Position numbers and translations under genes: made by a program | NCBI RefSeq assembly: GCF_932276165.1 | Contig: NC_063999.1 | Coordinates: 7,380,501 to 7,444,500, forward strand | DNA length: 64,000 nt | Direction of reading: 5' to 3' | From: Plutella xylostella | Lineage: Eukaryota; Arthropoda; Insecta; Lepidoptera; Plutellidae | In this document: positions 1-12,100 of the stretch, piece by piece | How the letters are laid out: every line of letters starts with the position of its first letter | Position numbering within the stretch: the first letter of the stretch is position 1 | Notes under the pieces: model-generated | The model's input: the letters and a program-made list of their open reading frames with translations, nothing else | Told to the model about the DNA's origin: nothing | Databases searched by the model: none

Positions 1-378
1 TGGTTATATTGATTTCCTATATTTAAAGTCGTAAGAGACATCTAGATAGATATTTGGTTTCTGGCCTTTAATAGTATAGGAATAAGTTTTATTTTCAATA
101 TCTTGTAAGGGCTAAAGAATGGTTGTCTGTGTGAATAAATTAAAATTTAATAGTCAAATCGATGGATAACTTGTTATATTGATCGTAGTAGCGACAAAAG
201 TATTTTTTTACTTATTCCAACCTTTTTGGATTCATAGGTACCGTAACTTTCTATGAAAACATGTCGCAATAGTTAAACGACTGTACTGAATTTGATAGTA
301 AATGGCTAAGGACAATAACGACATCTATCTAACCTAACATAAACCGCGTTTCCACAGAAAAATCTACAGATACAGTAA

Positions 379-640
379 GCCCCCCGACCGAATGGCGTAG
401 TGGTTAGTGACCCTGACTACTGAGCCGATGGTCCCGGATTCGATTCCCGGCTGGGGCAGATATTTGTTTAAACACAGATATTTGTTCTCGGGTCTTGGAT
501 GTGCCCGTAAAATGGCAATAGGCCCGCCCCCTATTACATTGGGACTAACATAACACTCTGGCGAAAAGTGGGTGCAGCAATGCACCTCTGCCTACCCCGC
601 AAGGGAGTACATTAGTACAAAGCGTGAGTGCGTGTGTGTA
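379..640 (+). mobile_element. tRNA-derived SINE
   Basis: The first ~80 bases have a tRNA-like internal RNA polymerase III promoter: an A-box-like GTAGTGGTTAGTGACC and a B-box GGATTCGATTCCCGG. A tRNA-unrelated body follows (cagatatttgttctcgggtc) and then a GTGTGTGT-rich end. This is the layout of a tRNA-derived SINE. It is not a tRNA gene, because no cloverleaf with matching acceptor stems is visible. Related partial copies lie at about 31020-31130 (+) and 62690-62802 (-). The boundaries are approximate. Confidence 0.7.
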
Positions 641-2438
641 CAGTAAGCCAATCTTATAAAATGTTTTTTTTTTTGGCTGGGCGTTAAAACATAAATAGGA
701 CTGCAACAGATCCTTGATATAAAGAGTTAGTAAAAACAACTGTTCACCAAATGTCTGATAGTGATGGTCCCTATAGAGACAATTTCCCCACAAGCTATTA
801 AACTTCTCCTGCACGGCCCGGGGTCACTGACCGCGGGTAGCGACTGGTCACAGACTCACAGCACTTAATTAGTACTACATTTTTAATTTCAAAACCTAGT
901 ATTTAGATGATAAGGATTCCAAATTCGTTCAGTATTGGGTTCAAACCATCGCTTGGCAGTTTGATTTGTAGTTACATACGTTTGATCAAACCTTCAATAA
1001 TGACTGCGATGACTCAGGACAAATGACAAAAGGCTGAATCCATTTTGAAGAAACAGTCAAATCAAGTCACCTCCATAAAAAAAATGTTCGTTTCAGAGCT
1101 ACATTACAGTCAGATACAGATGCACATGCCAAACTTTCAACACCTCTTTCTATCTATATGTATACCTATATGGCGTCGCGATATTTAACTCAATGCCTTG
1201 ACAGTGAAAGAAAACGGTAAACCTGAGCAGCTTTAAAAAGCAATCGGGATCTAATAAATCATTACCTATTCCGAAAGTATTTTGTAGAACAAACTTTTGG
1301 AAAACAATTAAGCTCTCCAGAACAAAAGGATAAAATAGGCTTTTGGGCAAAAACCATCTTAGTTCCACCAGACGGGCTAGTATCCCCGAGTGGCTACCAA
1401 AAAACTTTATTGCTCAGATGTTAACAAGAAAATTGCGGGTTCCGCCTGTCTTTTTGTCTTTAAACCAGACGGTCTAAAAGTTACCGCGCAGCTGGCTTTA
1501 CTTTCGTATGAGTTCTTTTAAAACATAAGAAGAGTAAACGGACGCACACATATCATATATTATCTATATGTATACGCTCTACGAAATTTCAGTTTGGGAG
1601 AACTGCGAGATAAAAGAAAAGCTGGTCTTATCATCCATCTGTGTTATGTTTTGACTCTGTGGTTTTACAATATCGAGTCTGAGAAACTGCTCAAAATACT
1701 ACTAGGTACCGTGTAAAACATATATGTAGTTTGTCATGAGAGTTGTTAATGTAGCTACGTTGCAACTTTGCAAAAGGTATCTAGTATGAACTGTTCACCA
1801 TTTCATCTAGGGGGTTACTACAGTTTAGCTAATACGGTTAAAAGACTTTAATAAGTTGATAGACGAGCTCTAAGATCATCTGTGAAGTGGTGAGTTATTT
1901 CAACTGGTCATGAACTTAGAGTATTTTTCGTTGAGTTTGTTATTGACCGAAGAAAGATTCTTATAGAAGAAAACAAACAAAATATAACACCAGTGAAGCT
2001 TTCTATGTATTAATCAAATTATGCCATGAAAAAAGGCGGCCTTATTTCTGAATCCTACTAAAAGTCTGGAGTAGCCTAGTACTAGTAGTCTGGTTTGTAA
2101 TAGCATTTTTAATGTAAACATGACAGAGTAGCGATTATTCCTCATGCACCGCGGCACACAACATAATGCAGCTCTCCACATTATGCATAATTTAATGTCC
2201 CTATTTGTTTATGTTTGAGAAATGTCATCATGAATATTTTCATTTGTTTCGTATGCCTCGTTAGGGTCAGTTGAACTTGCAATGTAGAGAACATTAGGTG
2301 CGAGGATTTTTTAAAGCTATCATCTTTCATCGAACTTTCTTGCAATTCAATTTTGAGACAGTTTTATTTATCTTTATTAAACGAGTAATTTGAATTTGTA
2401 TAACTCAGTACATACATATGTATAATTAAACATATAAT
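640..2438. other. Unassigned AT-rich DNA
   Basis: I see no exon with usable splice signals, no long open frame and no recognisable repeat here. The 72-89 codon open frames on the - strand are scattered, low-complexity and lack family motifs. The short stretch at 820-850 (ggggtcactgaccgcgg) resembles a SINE promoter fragment but is too short to call. Confidence 0.4.
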
Positions 2439-2480
2439 GTGTTTTAGTTATATGTGTAATTATGTATATAACTAAAACAT
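2439..2480. repeat. Short AT-rich perfect hairpin
   Basis: The arms tgttttagttatat and atataactaaaaca are perfect 14-bp complements around a 12-14 base loop. It is probably a remnant of a small foldback element. No function can be claimed. Confidence 0.5.
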
Positions 2481-2762
2481 ATTCGGTAGTTTAGATAACA
2501 ATATAAATGATCAACTAAAATTGGCACTGTACCTATAACCTATATGTTCGTACGAAGTTAAAAACAATCACTTGTAAAATCAAACACAGGAATACCTCCA
2601 TCAAGTAAGTAATTCAAATCTATTTGGCCAAGTCCATTGTAGTCACAAAAATAGCGAACGACCAAGCGAGCGCGTCGGCCTATTTTATTTGTAGAAGAGT
2701 GTAGGTGACCCCAACACGGTGGAAGTGCAAGTATTGAATAACCTACAGTCAACTTTTTTCAA

Positions 2763-2862
2763 CATCATCAAAGGTTAACTGGTAGAAAATGCTGCTAGCA
2801 TTAAGTTCGCCTTTGTGCCAATTTACTTTGTGCTATAAAGAATTTAATAATAATAATAACTT
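2763..2862 (+). repeat. Retroelement 3' end, copy 1 (TAA tail)
   Basis: The block has ggttaactggtagaaaatgc, attaagttcgcctttgt, a tgtgctataaaga segment and a (TAA)n tail. Very similar blocks are at 21703-21784 and, more diverged, 25004-25083. The shared body ending in a simple repeat marks the 3' end of a non-LTR element or SINE. Confidence 0.6.
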
Positions 2863-2952
2863 ATCCGTTAATTGTCATCGGCACCCCCAAAAGGATACCC
2901 CTGGGGTGTAGTTGACAAAAAGACTCATGATTAGTGTGGTACCTACCTAGTT

Positions 2953-3164
2953 ATCCTAACTAATCCTAACTGATATTATAAATGCGAAAGTAACTGTGTC
3001 TGTCTGTCTGTTACTCTTTCACGCCAAAACTACTGAACGGATTTGAATGAAATTTGGTATACATACGGTCTAGACCCTGGGAAAGAACATAGGCTACTTT
3101 TTATCCCGGAATTCCCACGGGAAAACTTTTTAAGGCGAAGCGAAGGGCGCAGGGAACAGCTAGT
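2953..3164 (+). repeat. Lepidopteran interspersed repeat, copy 1
   Basis: This ~210-bp unit begins near taatcctaactgatatt and ends in gggaacagctagt. It includes a ctgtctgtctg microsatellite, a ctctttcacgccaaaact block and tttttatcccggaattccc. Three more copies are in this window: 23089-23332 (-), 33327-33529 (+) and 51907-52127 (-). It is an abundant repeat of the kind seen in moth and butterfly genomes. I do not assign it to an element class with confidence. Confidence 0.75.
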
Positions 3165-3664
3165 ATAATATAAGCGTATATTCCCAAAAGTTCCGTTGAA
3201 GTTGTTCCGTGATATTGGTTGTTCTAAAAATAACGTATCAGTTACCACTAAAAAACAGTTGCCAACCCAGCGGACTATGCTTCGTTGCATGGGATGCATT
3301 TGATATCCACCAATCATATCCATTGGTCCACATAGCATAGCACTCTGGTGGTAAAGGATTATTACTTTCAGATCATCGTAGCTATGAAACCCATCTTCGA
3401 CTTAGGGTTAAGGGCACCATTTACCATTAGTAAGATTATTTTCTAATCACCTTTCCAACTACACATACACACATCTCTCCATAGCATTGTTCTTAGAAAA
3501 CCCCCGTATATTTTATTTGTGGAGCAGCGGTTCCATAATAGAGTTTTATTCCGGGCGAGACTACAGGGTTACTCTAACTTAGCAAAAAAACGCACGAACA
3601 GGAGCTTTCATGCAATCGCTACGTTTAATACAAAGAGATAGAGATGTGGTTCATAAAGGTCGCT

Positions 3665-3783
3665 TAGCCCCAGTTTCATCAAACTCGGTTAGATCATAAC
3701 AATGGATTAGTTCATCAATTGAAATAAAAAAAAATAACTAATCCACTGTTATGATCTAACCCAGTATGATGAAACTGGGGCTA
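3665..3783. mobile_element. Foldback miniature element
   Basis: Long terminal inverted repeats begin tagccccagtttcatc and end gatgaaactggggcta. The inverted similarity continues inward through ggttagatcataaca and tgttatgatctaac, so almost the whole 119 bp can fold into one hairpin. There is no coding capacity. This fits a non-autonomous foldback element. Confidence 0.75.
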
Positions 3784-4263
3784 TATATCCGGCTCGCAGG
3801 ACCATTATGTGAGCGCTGGTAATAGAATCCACTTAAATATTGAAAAAACGTTGTCTATATTGAAGTAAAAATTATAAGTTGAGTTTTTTCAGGGCGTACG
3901 ATACTCGTAGCTGACTGAGTCATACTGCTCATACTATATGTTAATAAAGCTACTACATTGTTTTTCATAAGCTAGAGTGCCCCCCTACGTGAATCAAAAC
4001 GCAGGTCTATTGAAACATTGCAATTACGCCGTCAAGTTCTCCCTTCGTGTAAGACAAATCTTCAGTTTGAATAACGCATTTTTTATGGTAACAAGCTGTA
4101 TACGTCCCGCTTCAAACTATGCCCGTAGTAGATACAACAATTTTATTTTTGTTACAAAAGTGGTGTAAAAAGATTATTTAGAAAAATAAAATATTAATTG
4201 TTTAGGTTTTTTTAACTGTAATTATTTTCAATACCGATGGGTAATGCTTACGTTCCTATTCTT

Positions 4264-4406
4264 AGCCCCTGTTTCACAATGTCTGGTTAGTCGCTACCTG
4301 TCGGATAAAATACATGCTGTCACTGTCTAAAAAATAATAACAGAGAGTGACAGCATGTATTTTATCCGTCAGGTAGCCACTAACCAGACACTGTGAAACA
4401 GACCCT
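4264..4406. mobile_element. Foldback miniature element
   Basis: The left arm (agcccctgtttcacaatgtc, then a ggataaaatacatgctgtca block) is repeated in inverse on the right (tgacagcatgtattttatcc, then ctgtgaaacagaccc). Nearly the full 143 bp forms a hairpin. It is a different family from the 3665-3783 element, although both end in a gtttcac/gtttcat-type terminus. Confidence 0.75.
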
Positions 4407-4759
4407 TAGTATTGGTAGGTATCGTATTTTTCTTTCTTTCATTCCCTTTCTTTCCTCTTAATTTGATACATATCTATCTAATAAAGAAACCTCAAGTAAA
4501 ATAGAAGAAAACAATATAAAATTTCAGGTAATTTATCAAACTCTTGTATGTATATCCCAATAATGGACTCAGAATAAAGTAAACGATCTAATGATTCTAA
4601 TGGAACGCTAAATAAATTATCATAAAGTACACAAGTTGTTGACTTCTCGTCGTTATCGACCGATGGAAATCAATCAAATGAATAGGTACGATATGAGTAC
4701 GAATCCACCAGGACTTTTTAGTAAAATAGTAAATATCAGTGAATGACTGAAAATGTATA

Positions 4760-5110
4760 TAGAATAGAATAGAATAGAATAGAAAACATTTATTCAACAC
4801 ATAAACAGCAACATTATCAACACACATTACAATTAAACACTTAATCTAAACCTAATCTACTGTTAGTAATTAAAATTTAGAAAATATTTAGTTTTAGGTT
4901 AGTATTAACGTGTACATTTAAAATTATATAAAAAATAAAAACAAGTAAACTAAACATAAAATATCCAAATAGTAAAAATGCAAGTTGCTGCGTAGTGTCG
5001 AAAAGGACTCCAGACTCAGCATGTGCTATAATCCAAGGATTATAGCGCTGGTTTTCAGCTGGAGCCTTTGCAGTGACATCACGAAGGGACTGGACAGGAA
5101 AGAGAGAAAT
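4760..5110 (-). mobile_element. Probable LINE 3' UTR fragment
   Basis: Read on the - strand this ends with AATAAATG followed by a (TTCTA)n tail at 4760-4785. Before the tail it contains a GC-richer block (gctggttttcagctggagcc in + orientation). A simple-repeat tail after a polyadenylation-like hexamer is typical of a 5'-truncated LINE. A similar attctattctattct tail occurs at 54515-54533. No reverse-transcriptase coding sequence remains. Confidence 0.45.
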
Positions 5111-5209
5111 AGGTAAGTAAATAACAAATAGATATTAAAACAATTACAACCAACCAACCAACAATATACCTATGATATTATTATAGATACTATCGAATTT
5201 CCTCCTTGA

Positions 5210-5262
5210 GTCTTGAGAATATGTTATAGACACAGAAAGTGCCTATAACATATTCTCAAGAC
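5210..5262. repeat. Strong 24-bp hairpin
   Basis: The arms gtcttgagaatatgttatag and ctataacatattctcaagac, with flanking ACAC/GTGC, give 24 paired positions with one mismatch around a 5-base loop. It is too short for a typical insect miRNA precursor. A foldback-element remnant is the more likely explanation. Confidence 0.6.
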
Positions 5263-6380
5263 AAGAAAATAGCCATTACATTAACAAGTTTTATGTAGTT
5301 AATTGTTTTTGGTGTTAAAGTAAATCAGCCATATCAGATAGCGGTATTTTACTCGCACATTTTCAGATTTGAACTCGCTTTTCGAGGCGAGTGTTAGAAT
5401 TCTTTGCAAAATTGTAACTATTAAAGACGGGTGGTAGAGATTTTTTCCCCGCACGAGGGTGTTATGTACCTCCAGCACCGTAAAAGTGCTACAAGTACTA
5501 GCATAACTAGTTATATAACAGTCATTACGAGGGACGGAAGAACCTCACGCGTCCAGGAAGAAAGATGACATCCATGATTTATATAAATGAGTTTAGTTTG
5601 GATTTTTCGCCGCACAATGCGAGCGTAGTATCTTTTTGTGAGAAATTGTATCGGAGTTCAGCCTCTTTCAGATTCGAGAGGGGAATTTCCAGAGATCGAG
5701 CTCACATACCTTAATATTTTAGAAAGGTACGCAAGGTTATTTACGATAGAGTCAGTTACTATAAAAATAAAGTTATTTTTAAACGTGAACAACGATGACG
5801 TTTTTAATTCCATAAAGTATCAAATGTAATATTTTAAAATAAAACAGACATAACCAGCACTTTATTTAATTGCTTTTTGTCATTAAAAAAATCCTACCCA
5901 CACTCCACACTGCGTGTTGATTGCTTATTTTCGTACTCAATTACGTAAAGGAAGCCTCTAATCATATTACTCTCGATGTAATCAATTAACGGCGCTATAC
6001 AAACTATTTTTACGGAAGAAGAAAGTAACCTTGCCCATGAAGGTTGCATACCGCCACCTACGTCGTAACGGGACGTAAACAATACGAAAGGAGGCCGATA
6101 CAGCCTTCGCATTTATAAATAGAGCGATGAAATCGCGTGATCTATCTCATTATAGCAGCCAATGAAAGGTGCTGTATTGGGCTATTCCCTTATCAAGCAA
6201 TCTTAAAACACTTTTTTTAGTTGTTGGAATTCTTTTTTCAAGATATTATGAGCTATAAATAATAGAATTATGATTGGTAAATAATATGAAATAAGTCAAT
6301 AATTCAAACTCTAAACTTTAAGCTGGGATAGCTGAACAAAATAAATTTTGCAGTCGCAATGTTACATTTCAAATACGAGT
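5263..6380. other. Unassigned intergenic DNA
   Basis: I see no recognisable gene or repeat. A few GC-richer islands (5560-5640, 6050-6110) contain short open frames on either strand, but these have no family signature and no credible splice partners. Confidence 0.35.
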
Positions 6381-6389
6381 AAGTACGTA

Positions 6390-6645
6390 CCAAAAACAAA
6401 GTTGTAACGGGTGTGCGAAGGAGTGAAGGGGACGGGAGGCGGCCGCGTGACGTCGACTGGTGACGCGGCGGCTGGGCGGGCTAGGGCGGGCGGCACACCT
6501 TCATTCGCGCGCCGCGCCCGACCCGGACTGACCGTCGTTCCAAGTTCAAACCGACCGCGACGAAACTTTTGCGCGCGGCACCCGTTTTTGTTTCGTCGGG
6601 TTTTTGGCGCGATCTGTCAAGCGCAACTTTTTCGAAATTCAATTT
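6390..6645 (+). promoter_or_regulatory. Candidate promoter and noncoding first exon of the PY-motif gene
   Basis: This is the most CpG-rich stretch in the upstream 9 kb, with many GGCG/GCGC words (gcggccgcgtgacgtcgac, cgcgcgccgcgcccgacc). Its end, aattt|gtgagt at 6645/6646, is a good splice donor. The next plausible acceptor, ttgtttcag, ends at 8762, just before the exon that carries the start codon at 9000. I infer an untranslated first exon with its promoter. There is no clear TATA box, and transcript data would be needed to confirm it. The overlapping 95-99 codon frames are probably by-products of the high GC. Confidence 0.35.
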
Positions 6646-6699
6646 GTGAGTGCACTTTTGTCTCTGGCCAGCATCGAATGGAGTTAGTGCTGCATTAAC

Positions 6700-8762
6700 A
6701 AAAAGGTTGCATGATAAAACAACGTAAATTACTGTCGTAAGTACGATTCTTTGAGAATATTTACTGGATTGAAAGTTCAATTAAGTACTCGTTTAATGAT
6801 AAAATTTTAGATAGGTTTGGTATAAGATGAAACACTTTAATTGTTTTCAACTGCATGGAAACTTATTTAGTTTTTTATTATTTTTAAATCTCAAACACAG
6901 ATAATGAAACGTGCAGAAAATAATTGCATTTGCGGAAAGCCGCATAATTTGGAAGGCCGTAACATTTTAGAGGTCGTAAACAATTTGCCCCACACACGGC
7001 ACGACCGTGGCCTACGACATTTTAATATGTACTAGATGGAGTGTCAGTGCAAAAGAATCTTCTCGACAAAATAACACCCCACTGCTACCACTGCCCTCGT
7101 ATTGTGAATATTGTTCGGTTAGAAGATTTGTGACTTTATTTATTGGTACAATGACAACAATAGTTGTCATTACGTTGATCTTAAAACGGTTTCACAGTGA
7201 ACAAAATGCGGACAGTTTTTTGGTTTGTTTTTGTATGTGACCATCTTCTTCGTATATTGTAAATCTAAGACCGTGGCGCCTCCACACACGGCACAGCCGG
7301 CAGCGCTGGGCGGCAGATAACGTGTGCGATATTAGTTTTGTTTATGTTTACAACAGCCGCCGATCTCTGCCCATTGAAAGCGCCATTTTTGTATTTCGTT
7401 CCGAATGAATATTTGGACAGAGATTTAAAAATATGTTACACGGAAATCAGGAAACATTTGCTTGATTGAAATCATTTCACTGTCAACATTAGAAACCGAA
7501 TAAGTTGTGGAAGGATAAAATTTTGAAGACGATTTGACCTTATTTTTGACAGGTTCAGCTAATCAGGGCGATAACGTTTAAGTGTCTTCTTATTCTTACC
7601 AAAAATACTAGACACACGTTAAACTAACAATAACAATATTAAATCTAACGGATTAAATATTATGGTGACAAATGAGCGACAAACTAGGTAATCTGCGAAA
7701 AAAAATACCGCGATTGCAACGATGCATCTTTAATATCTATATCCAGTCTACGAAACCAAACAGCGCACACACATACACGTGCTATCCGTTAATACCCCTT
7801 TCCCCCTGAAAAACTGCAGTAAATGCTGAATAATAGCAAATTGTACGTACAATAGTTACAATACCGAGTAGGTACAAGGAATGTTATATAAGTAAGTACA
7901 CTCCCCTCCGTTTGCGGCTACGATGCATAATTAACCGACTGCTGTCGGCGGTTCCCTGTTGTCGTTCTGTCTTGTCTGTGTGTCTGTTGTTTACACTATT
8001 GTTGGATTACCTTCCTCTCGGAGACGGTGTAATTAAAATCGATTTAAAGTTATTTGTTGGTAAAGTAACAGAATCCTTACGCAATTGAAACTTGTAGGCC
8101 ATAGTTATTGTGTAACTTTATAGTTTTAAGTATTTATTGTTATTTCAAGTTCCTGAATATAATATTAATTTCATTCATACCACTGGCTTCGGTATAATTG
8201 AATATGCCATTAATGAATAAAGCAAAACCCGTGAATGGTACATTTACTAACCGACTCGTCTATAAAACGAGAAACAGAAATGAATGGACGAATTAACATT
8301 TTAACTGAAACAGTAAACAAAACAAAACGCAAATCATAAAACAGCGTCCAATGGAGAAACTCTTTCTATCTGTTGAGAAAATCAAATCAAATTTACATAA
8401 TATTCCGATTGAGCGAGACGCTAAAACATAAACAAATTCAATAACAAACTGTTTCGAGAGGTCCTTTGTCTCGGCATTAGCGGAGTACCTAGTTGCAGAC
8501 GAGGCATGCATCCAGGCCTTCTTCTACTAACTCCACTAATTGTAAATTCACTTGAAGTTTGTTCCGACTGAGCGGAATTTGTTAGAATCCATTTAATTAC
8601 AGTTATTGTTGCTCTTGGCGGACGGCCGCCATCTTGGCAGTTCCATCACGTACACATTTCCACGGAAATGCTAAGTTGCTTTCCAAAAATAAATGCTTTC
8701 CGAAGTAATCAAATCACCACTTAAAAATCCACGATGACGATACGCATTAAAATTTGTTTCAG
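6700..8762 (+). other. Likely 5' UTR intron or upstream region
   Basis: No coding signal is recognised. The stretch is AT-rich with short open frames that lack motifs. If the donor at 6646 and the acceptor at 8762 are used, this is the first intron of the PY-motif gene. Confidence 0.35.
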
Positions 8763-8851
8763 ATGTGCTTTGGCCAGAGCATCCGGAAGAAGCCGAGTTG
8801 ATACCGGAACTTTTTCTTAATATGGTAAAAAGACTGGTGATAAAGAAATAG
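8763..8851 (+). other. Exon-like segment of unclear role
   Basis: A good acceptor (ttgtttcag) ends at 8762. Entered in the phase where the first two bases finish a codon, the frame reads VLWPEHPEEAELIPELFLNM and continues VKRLVIKK to a TAG at 8849-8851. AATAAA follows two bases later. The composition looks protein-like. It could be the last coding exon of another transcript, or simply the start of the 5' UTR of the PY-motif gene. In the UTR case it adds two short upstream open frames, starting at 8763 and 8821. Confidence 0.3.
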
Positions 8852-8999
8852 CAATAAAAAAGAAAACATCAGTCCTTCGCTCGTCGGTGTTGCTGGGTGA
8901 GTCGCTGCGGCGGGTGCGGTGGTGGCTGTCTGGCGGCGCGCGTGGCTGGTGGCGGGCGCCGGCGCGGCCGCGGCGCAGCGCAGCCCGCTCGGCTGGGCC

Positions 9000-9127
9000 A
9001 TGGGCGGCACCCAGCGCCTCGCCGCCGTGGCTGCCGTGTCCCACGCGCGGCACTACTACAACCACACGCAGCCGGACGTCGTGCAAACAGAGAACCCACA
9101 GTACGGCGTCAGCGTCTTCTTCGTCAG
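9000..9127 (+). CDS. PY-motif membrane protein, coding exon 1
   Basis: Encodes residues 1-42 plus two bases of codon 43. The donor is TCAG|GTTCGT at 9127/9128. The exon is far richer in GC than its surroundings. The same frame stays open upstream to the TGA at 8898 but has no earlier ATG, so 9000 is the preferred start. Longer frames on the other strand and in other + frames across 8759-9190 are GC-driven shadows. Confidence 0.72.
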
Positions 9128-12100
9128 GTTCGTGTTCAACCCCAATCACTAGATAAACCTCAATATGTCCCCATCATAAGTACGTCATAACAGTTTTATG
9201 ATGATCAAATCGTATTTCGCGGCCACCGGACGAAGTATTTTACTGCAAGGCAGCTGCAAAGTCATTCATTTTATTACCCACTAAATCCTTCAGGCGCGGC
9301 TAAGATTCCCAGAGTTATTAGGAGAGAAGAATAGCTGAGGGCTTAGAGTGGATTTGATTGAGGTTATGGTATAAGTGTTATATTAAAGTTTAATGATGAT
9401 TTTTTTTAACTTCAAAAAGTATTTCCTCAGTAACTTTTGGAAATAAAGTTTGATGAGATCTTAGTAACCTTTCCTGCTATACCTAACAATACCTAGGTGA
9501 CTATAAACAAGCCTTCCCTAAACCGTAAACAATAATGTCACAAATTGCCGAGGGATTTACAAAGTTCCGACTTTTTAGACAGTGCGAATACCAGGCTTAC
9601 ATAACTGCCAGGGAATTTAGAGGAACAGCTATGTAACCGACACGCTAACTTGTAGCCATTTGCATTATTGACCCTGACACGAGGAGATAAGGTTCCATAT
9701 TGTCTCGTCAAGCCTGCGGCTTAAGTTCGGTAAGGAGGCCGGATATATCTGAGACATGATTCGACACATGACTGGCATCCATTCGGGGACGTCCCTCGGT
9801 GAATCAGTCCGTTAAGGAAAAAGTTAATGCATCGATTGCTTTCAATTTACCGACATTGATTTGTTCTGAACAATGAACATGATAAGATGTTTATTGTAAT
9901 TATTCACGACGTTAACTGGAATTTAATACATAAGTTTAATTTTGAGTTACCCATCCGTGTATAAAATATTACACATGCTATATTGAAGTAAGAAAAGGCA
10001 ATGAATTAATTTTATTCACATCAGCAGTCAAGTGTGGTGTGAGTTTGCTCAGATTGCCGAATATTTCGTGATATTGGATCCATTTGTCTTCCGTGACGGC
10101 GCCGAGCTAAGGCTCGATCTTGTCTAAAAATCCGCTGCGAAATCTTTCACCAAAGCCCCTCGTTTAATACCACGTACGCTTTTGCCTGTAAAGTTAAACC
10201 CACGATGCTATCCGCTCATAACTTTTGAAAAAATACAAGGTGGACCAAAATATGTCATCGGATGTTGATTGGCTCTCATTATTTTCTAAATGCAAAAACT
10301 TCGATTCGGTTTTTTGATTATGTTTATTTGAACCTTTACAATTTTATTGGTAAAGTCGAGAAGACGATATCGGCCAAATGGCACCGTCACAATTGATTGC
10401 CATACGGGCTTGTTTTATGGCATTTCTCATCACTTCAGCGAGAACTTCGGGCGAGAGATTCTCGCACTCGTGTCGGATATTGTCTTTAAGGGAGACACGA
10501 GCTTATTTACATAAACACGGGACTTAAAAAAACCTTATAAAAACCGCCTGGAACGGTTAAATTGGGCGATATTGCAGGGAAAATGACAGATAACACGAAA
10601 AAAAGGCGACCCGAATACTGAATAAACACGTTTATTCCGCGTTCTTGGCGAGTGCCTATATCACTCCATGGGTGGATTTCAACAAGTCCTAAAAAATCTT
10701 CATTTCCGTGGACTTTTTTATCTTTAGGTTTTTTATATTGAAAAAGCGCTTTTATTAAAGTTTTTGTTAATGTTAGTGTTCTTACTTAATGGCTATCAGA
10801 TAAGTTAAAAACTTAACGAGATACAGATGATCAAAAATTTCGTGCCACGGCGATGACACATGCGTTCACGGAAATGAAATAAGCGTCCACGGCAATGAAA
10901 AAAACATCCACGGCAATGAAACTAACGTCCACGGCAATGAAAGAACTGTGCTATGGATATGAAAGAATCAATCCACTGCAATAAAAAAAAAACTGTTAGG
11001 GAAACTTAGACAGATTATGTATGGTAGAAATATTTGGATAGATATTGAAACGAAAGAAAGAACGACAGTATGTATAAAATAATAAAGAATGTAGTATGGA
11101 ATTCTTTAAGTAGTATTATGAGGTTCGTATTGCAACTTATAAAAACGAAATGTTTAATTTCACATTAATATCGTTCAAAACATATAATTAACCTTACTTA
11201 GTATAACATCTATATTTTCATTAAGTATTATATTATACATGTTGCCAGTGATGACCTACGGTGCCGAGACGTGGTCTTTAGGCCTCTTAAATAGGCTCGG
11301 AGTCACCAGCAAGCTATGGAAAGGGCTATGCTCGGAGTATCTCTACGTGATCGAATCAGAAATGAAGAGATCCATAGAAGAACCAAAGTAACCGACATGG
11401 CCTATCGAGTCAAATGGCAGAAATGGCAGTGGGCCGGACACATTGCTCGAAGGACTGATGGTCAGTGGAGCAGAAGAGTCCTCAAGTAGGAGACCACGTA
11501 CCGGCCGCGGGGAAGCACTGGATGCGGGCCGCCTCCGATCGGACAAGGTGGAAATCATTGGGGGAGGCCTATGTTCAGCAGTGGACGTCCTATGGCTGAG
11601 ATGATGATGATGATGATAATATTATAAAGTATACGAACTGTTAATTTTAAAATATATTATGTGACATGATCTGTGCTGAATTACAAATCACCGAACAAAC
11701 CACCAAAAGCACGAAAACCTAAAGATAGGTGCAGTTAGGTGCACATGTTCGTCAACAGCGAAGTGGGGCGCAGCATGTGCACTTAACCGCTCCTCCTCGC
11801 TTTCCTTGTTATCGCACCTATCTTAAGGTTTTGGTGCTAGGGGTTTTGATGGTGTTGTGGATGTTGATGGATTTTACACAGATTACGTGATATGATAGAA
11901 TATTTTATGAGCTCTATGCTAAATGAAAGTATATTTTAATTGATATAATAATATGAAATGTATTTTATCATCATCAGCCTATAATCATCCACTGCTGGAC
12001 ATATGTCTCTCCCAAGGAGCGCCACAACACTCGGTCCTCAGCCTTCCTAATCCAGCTACTACCGGCTACCTGCCTAAGCTTGCACATTTTGACAGCTATG

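Noticed and set aside
379..460. Possible tRNA gene
   Set aside because: A- and B-box sequences are present, but no acceptor stem pairs and the body continues as a SINE shared with other loci.
5638..6112. Short frames in GC-richer spots
   Set aside because: Low-complexity translations with no motif. They stop at random positions.
8759..9190. Several 76-110 codon frames on both strands around the first coding exon
   Set aside because: They arise because the exon is GC-rich and free of stops in many frames. Only one + frame connects in phase to the downstream exons and rebuilds a membrane helix.
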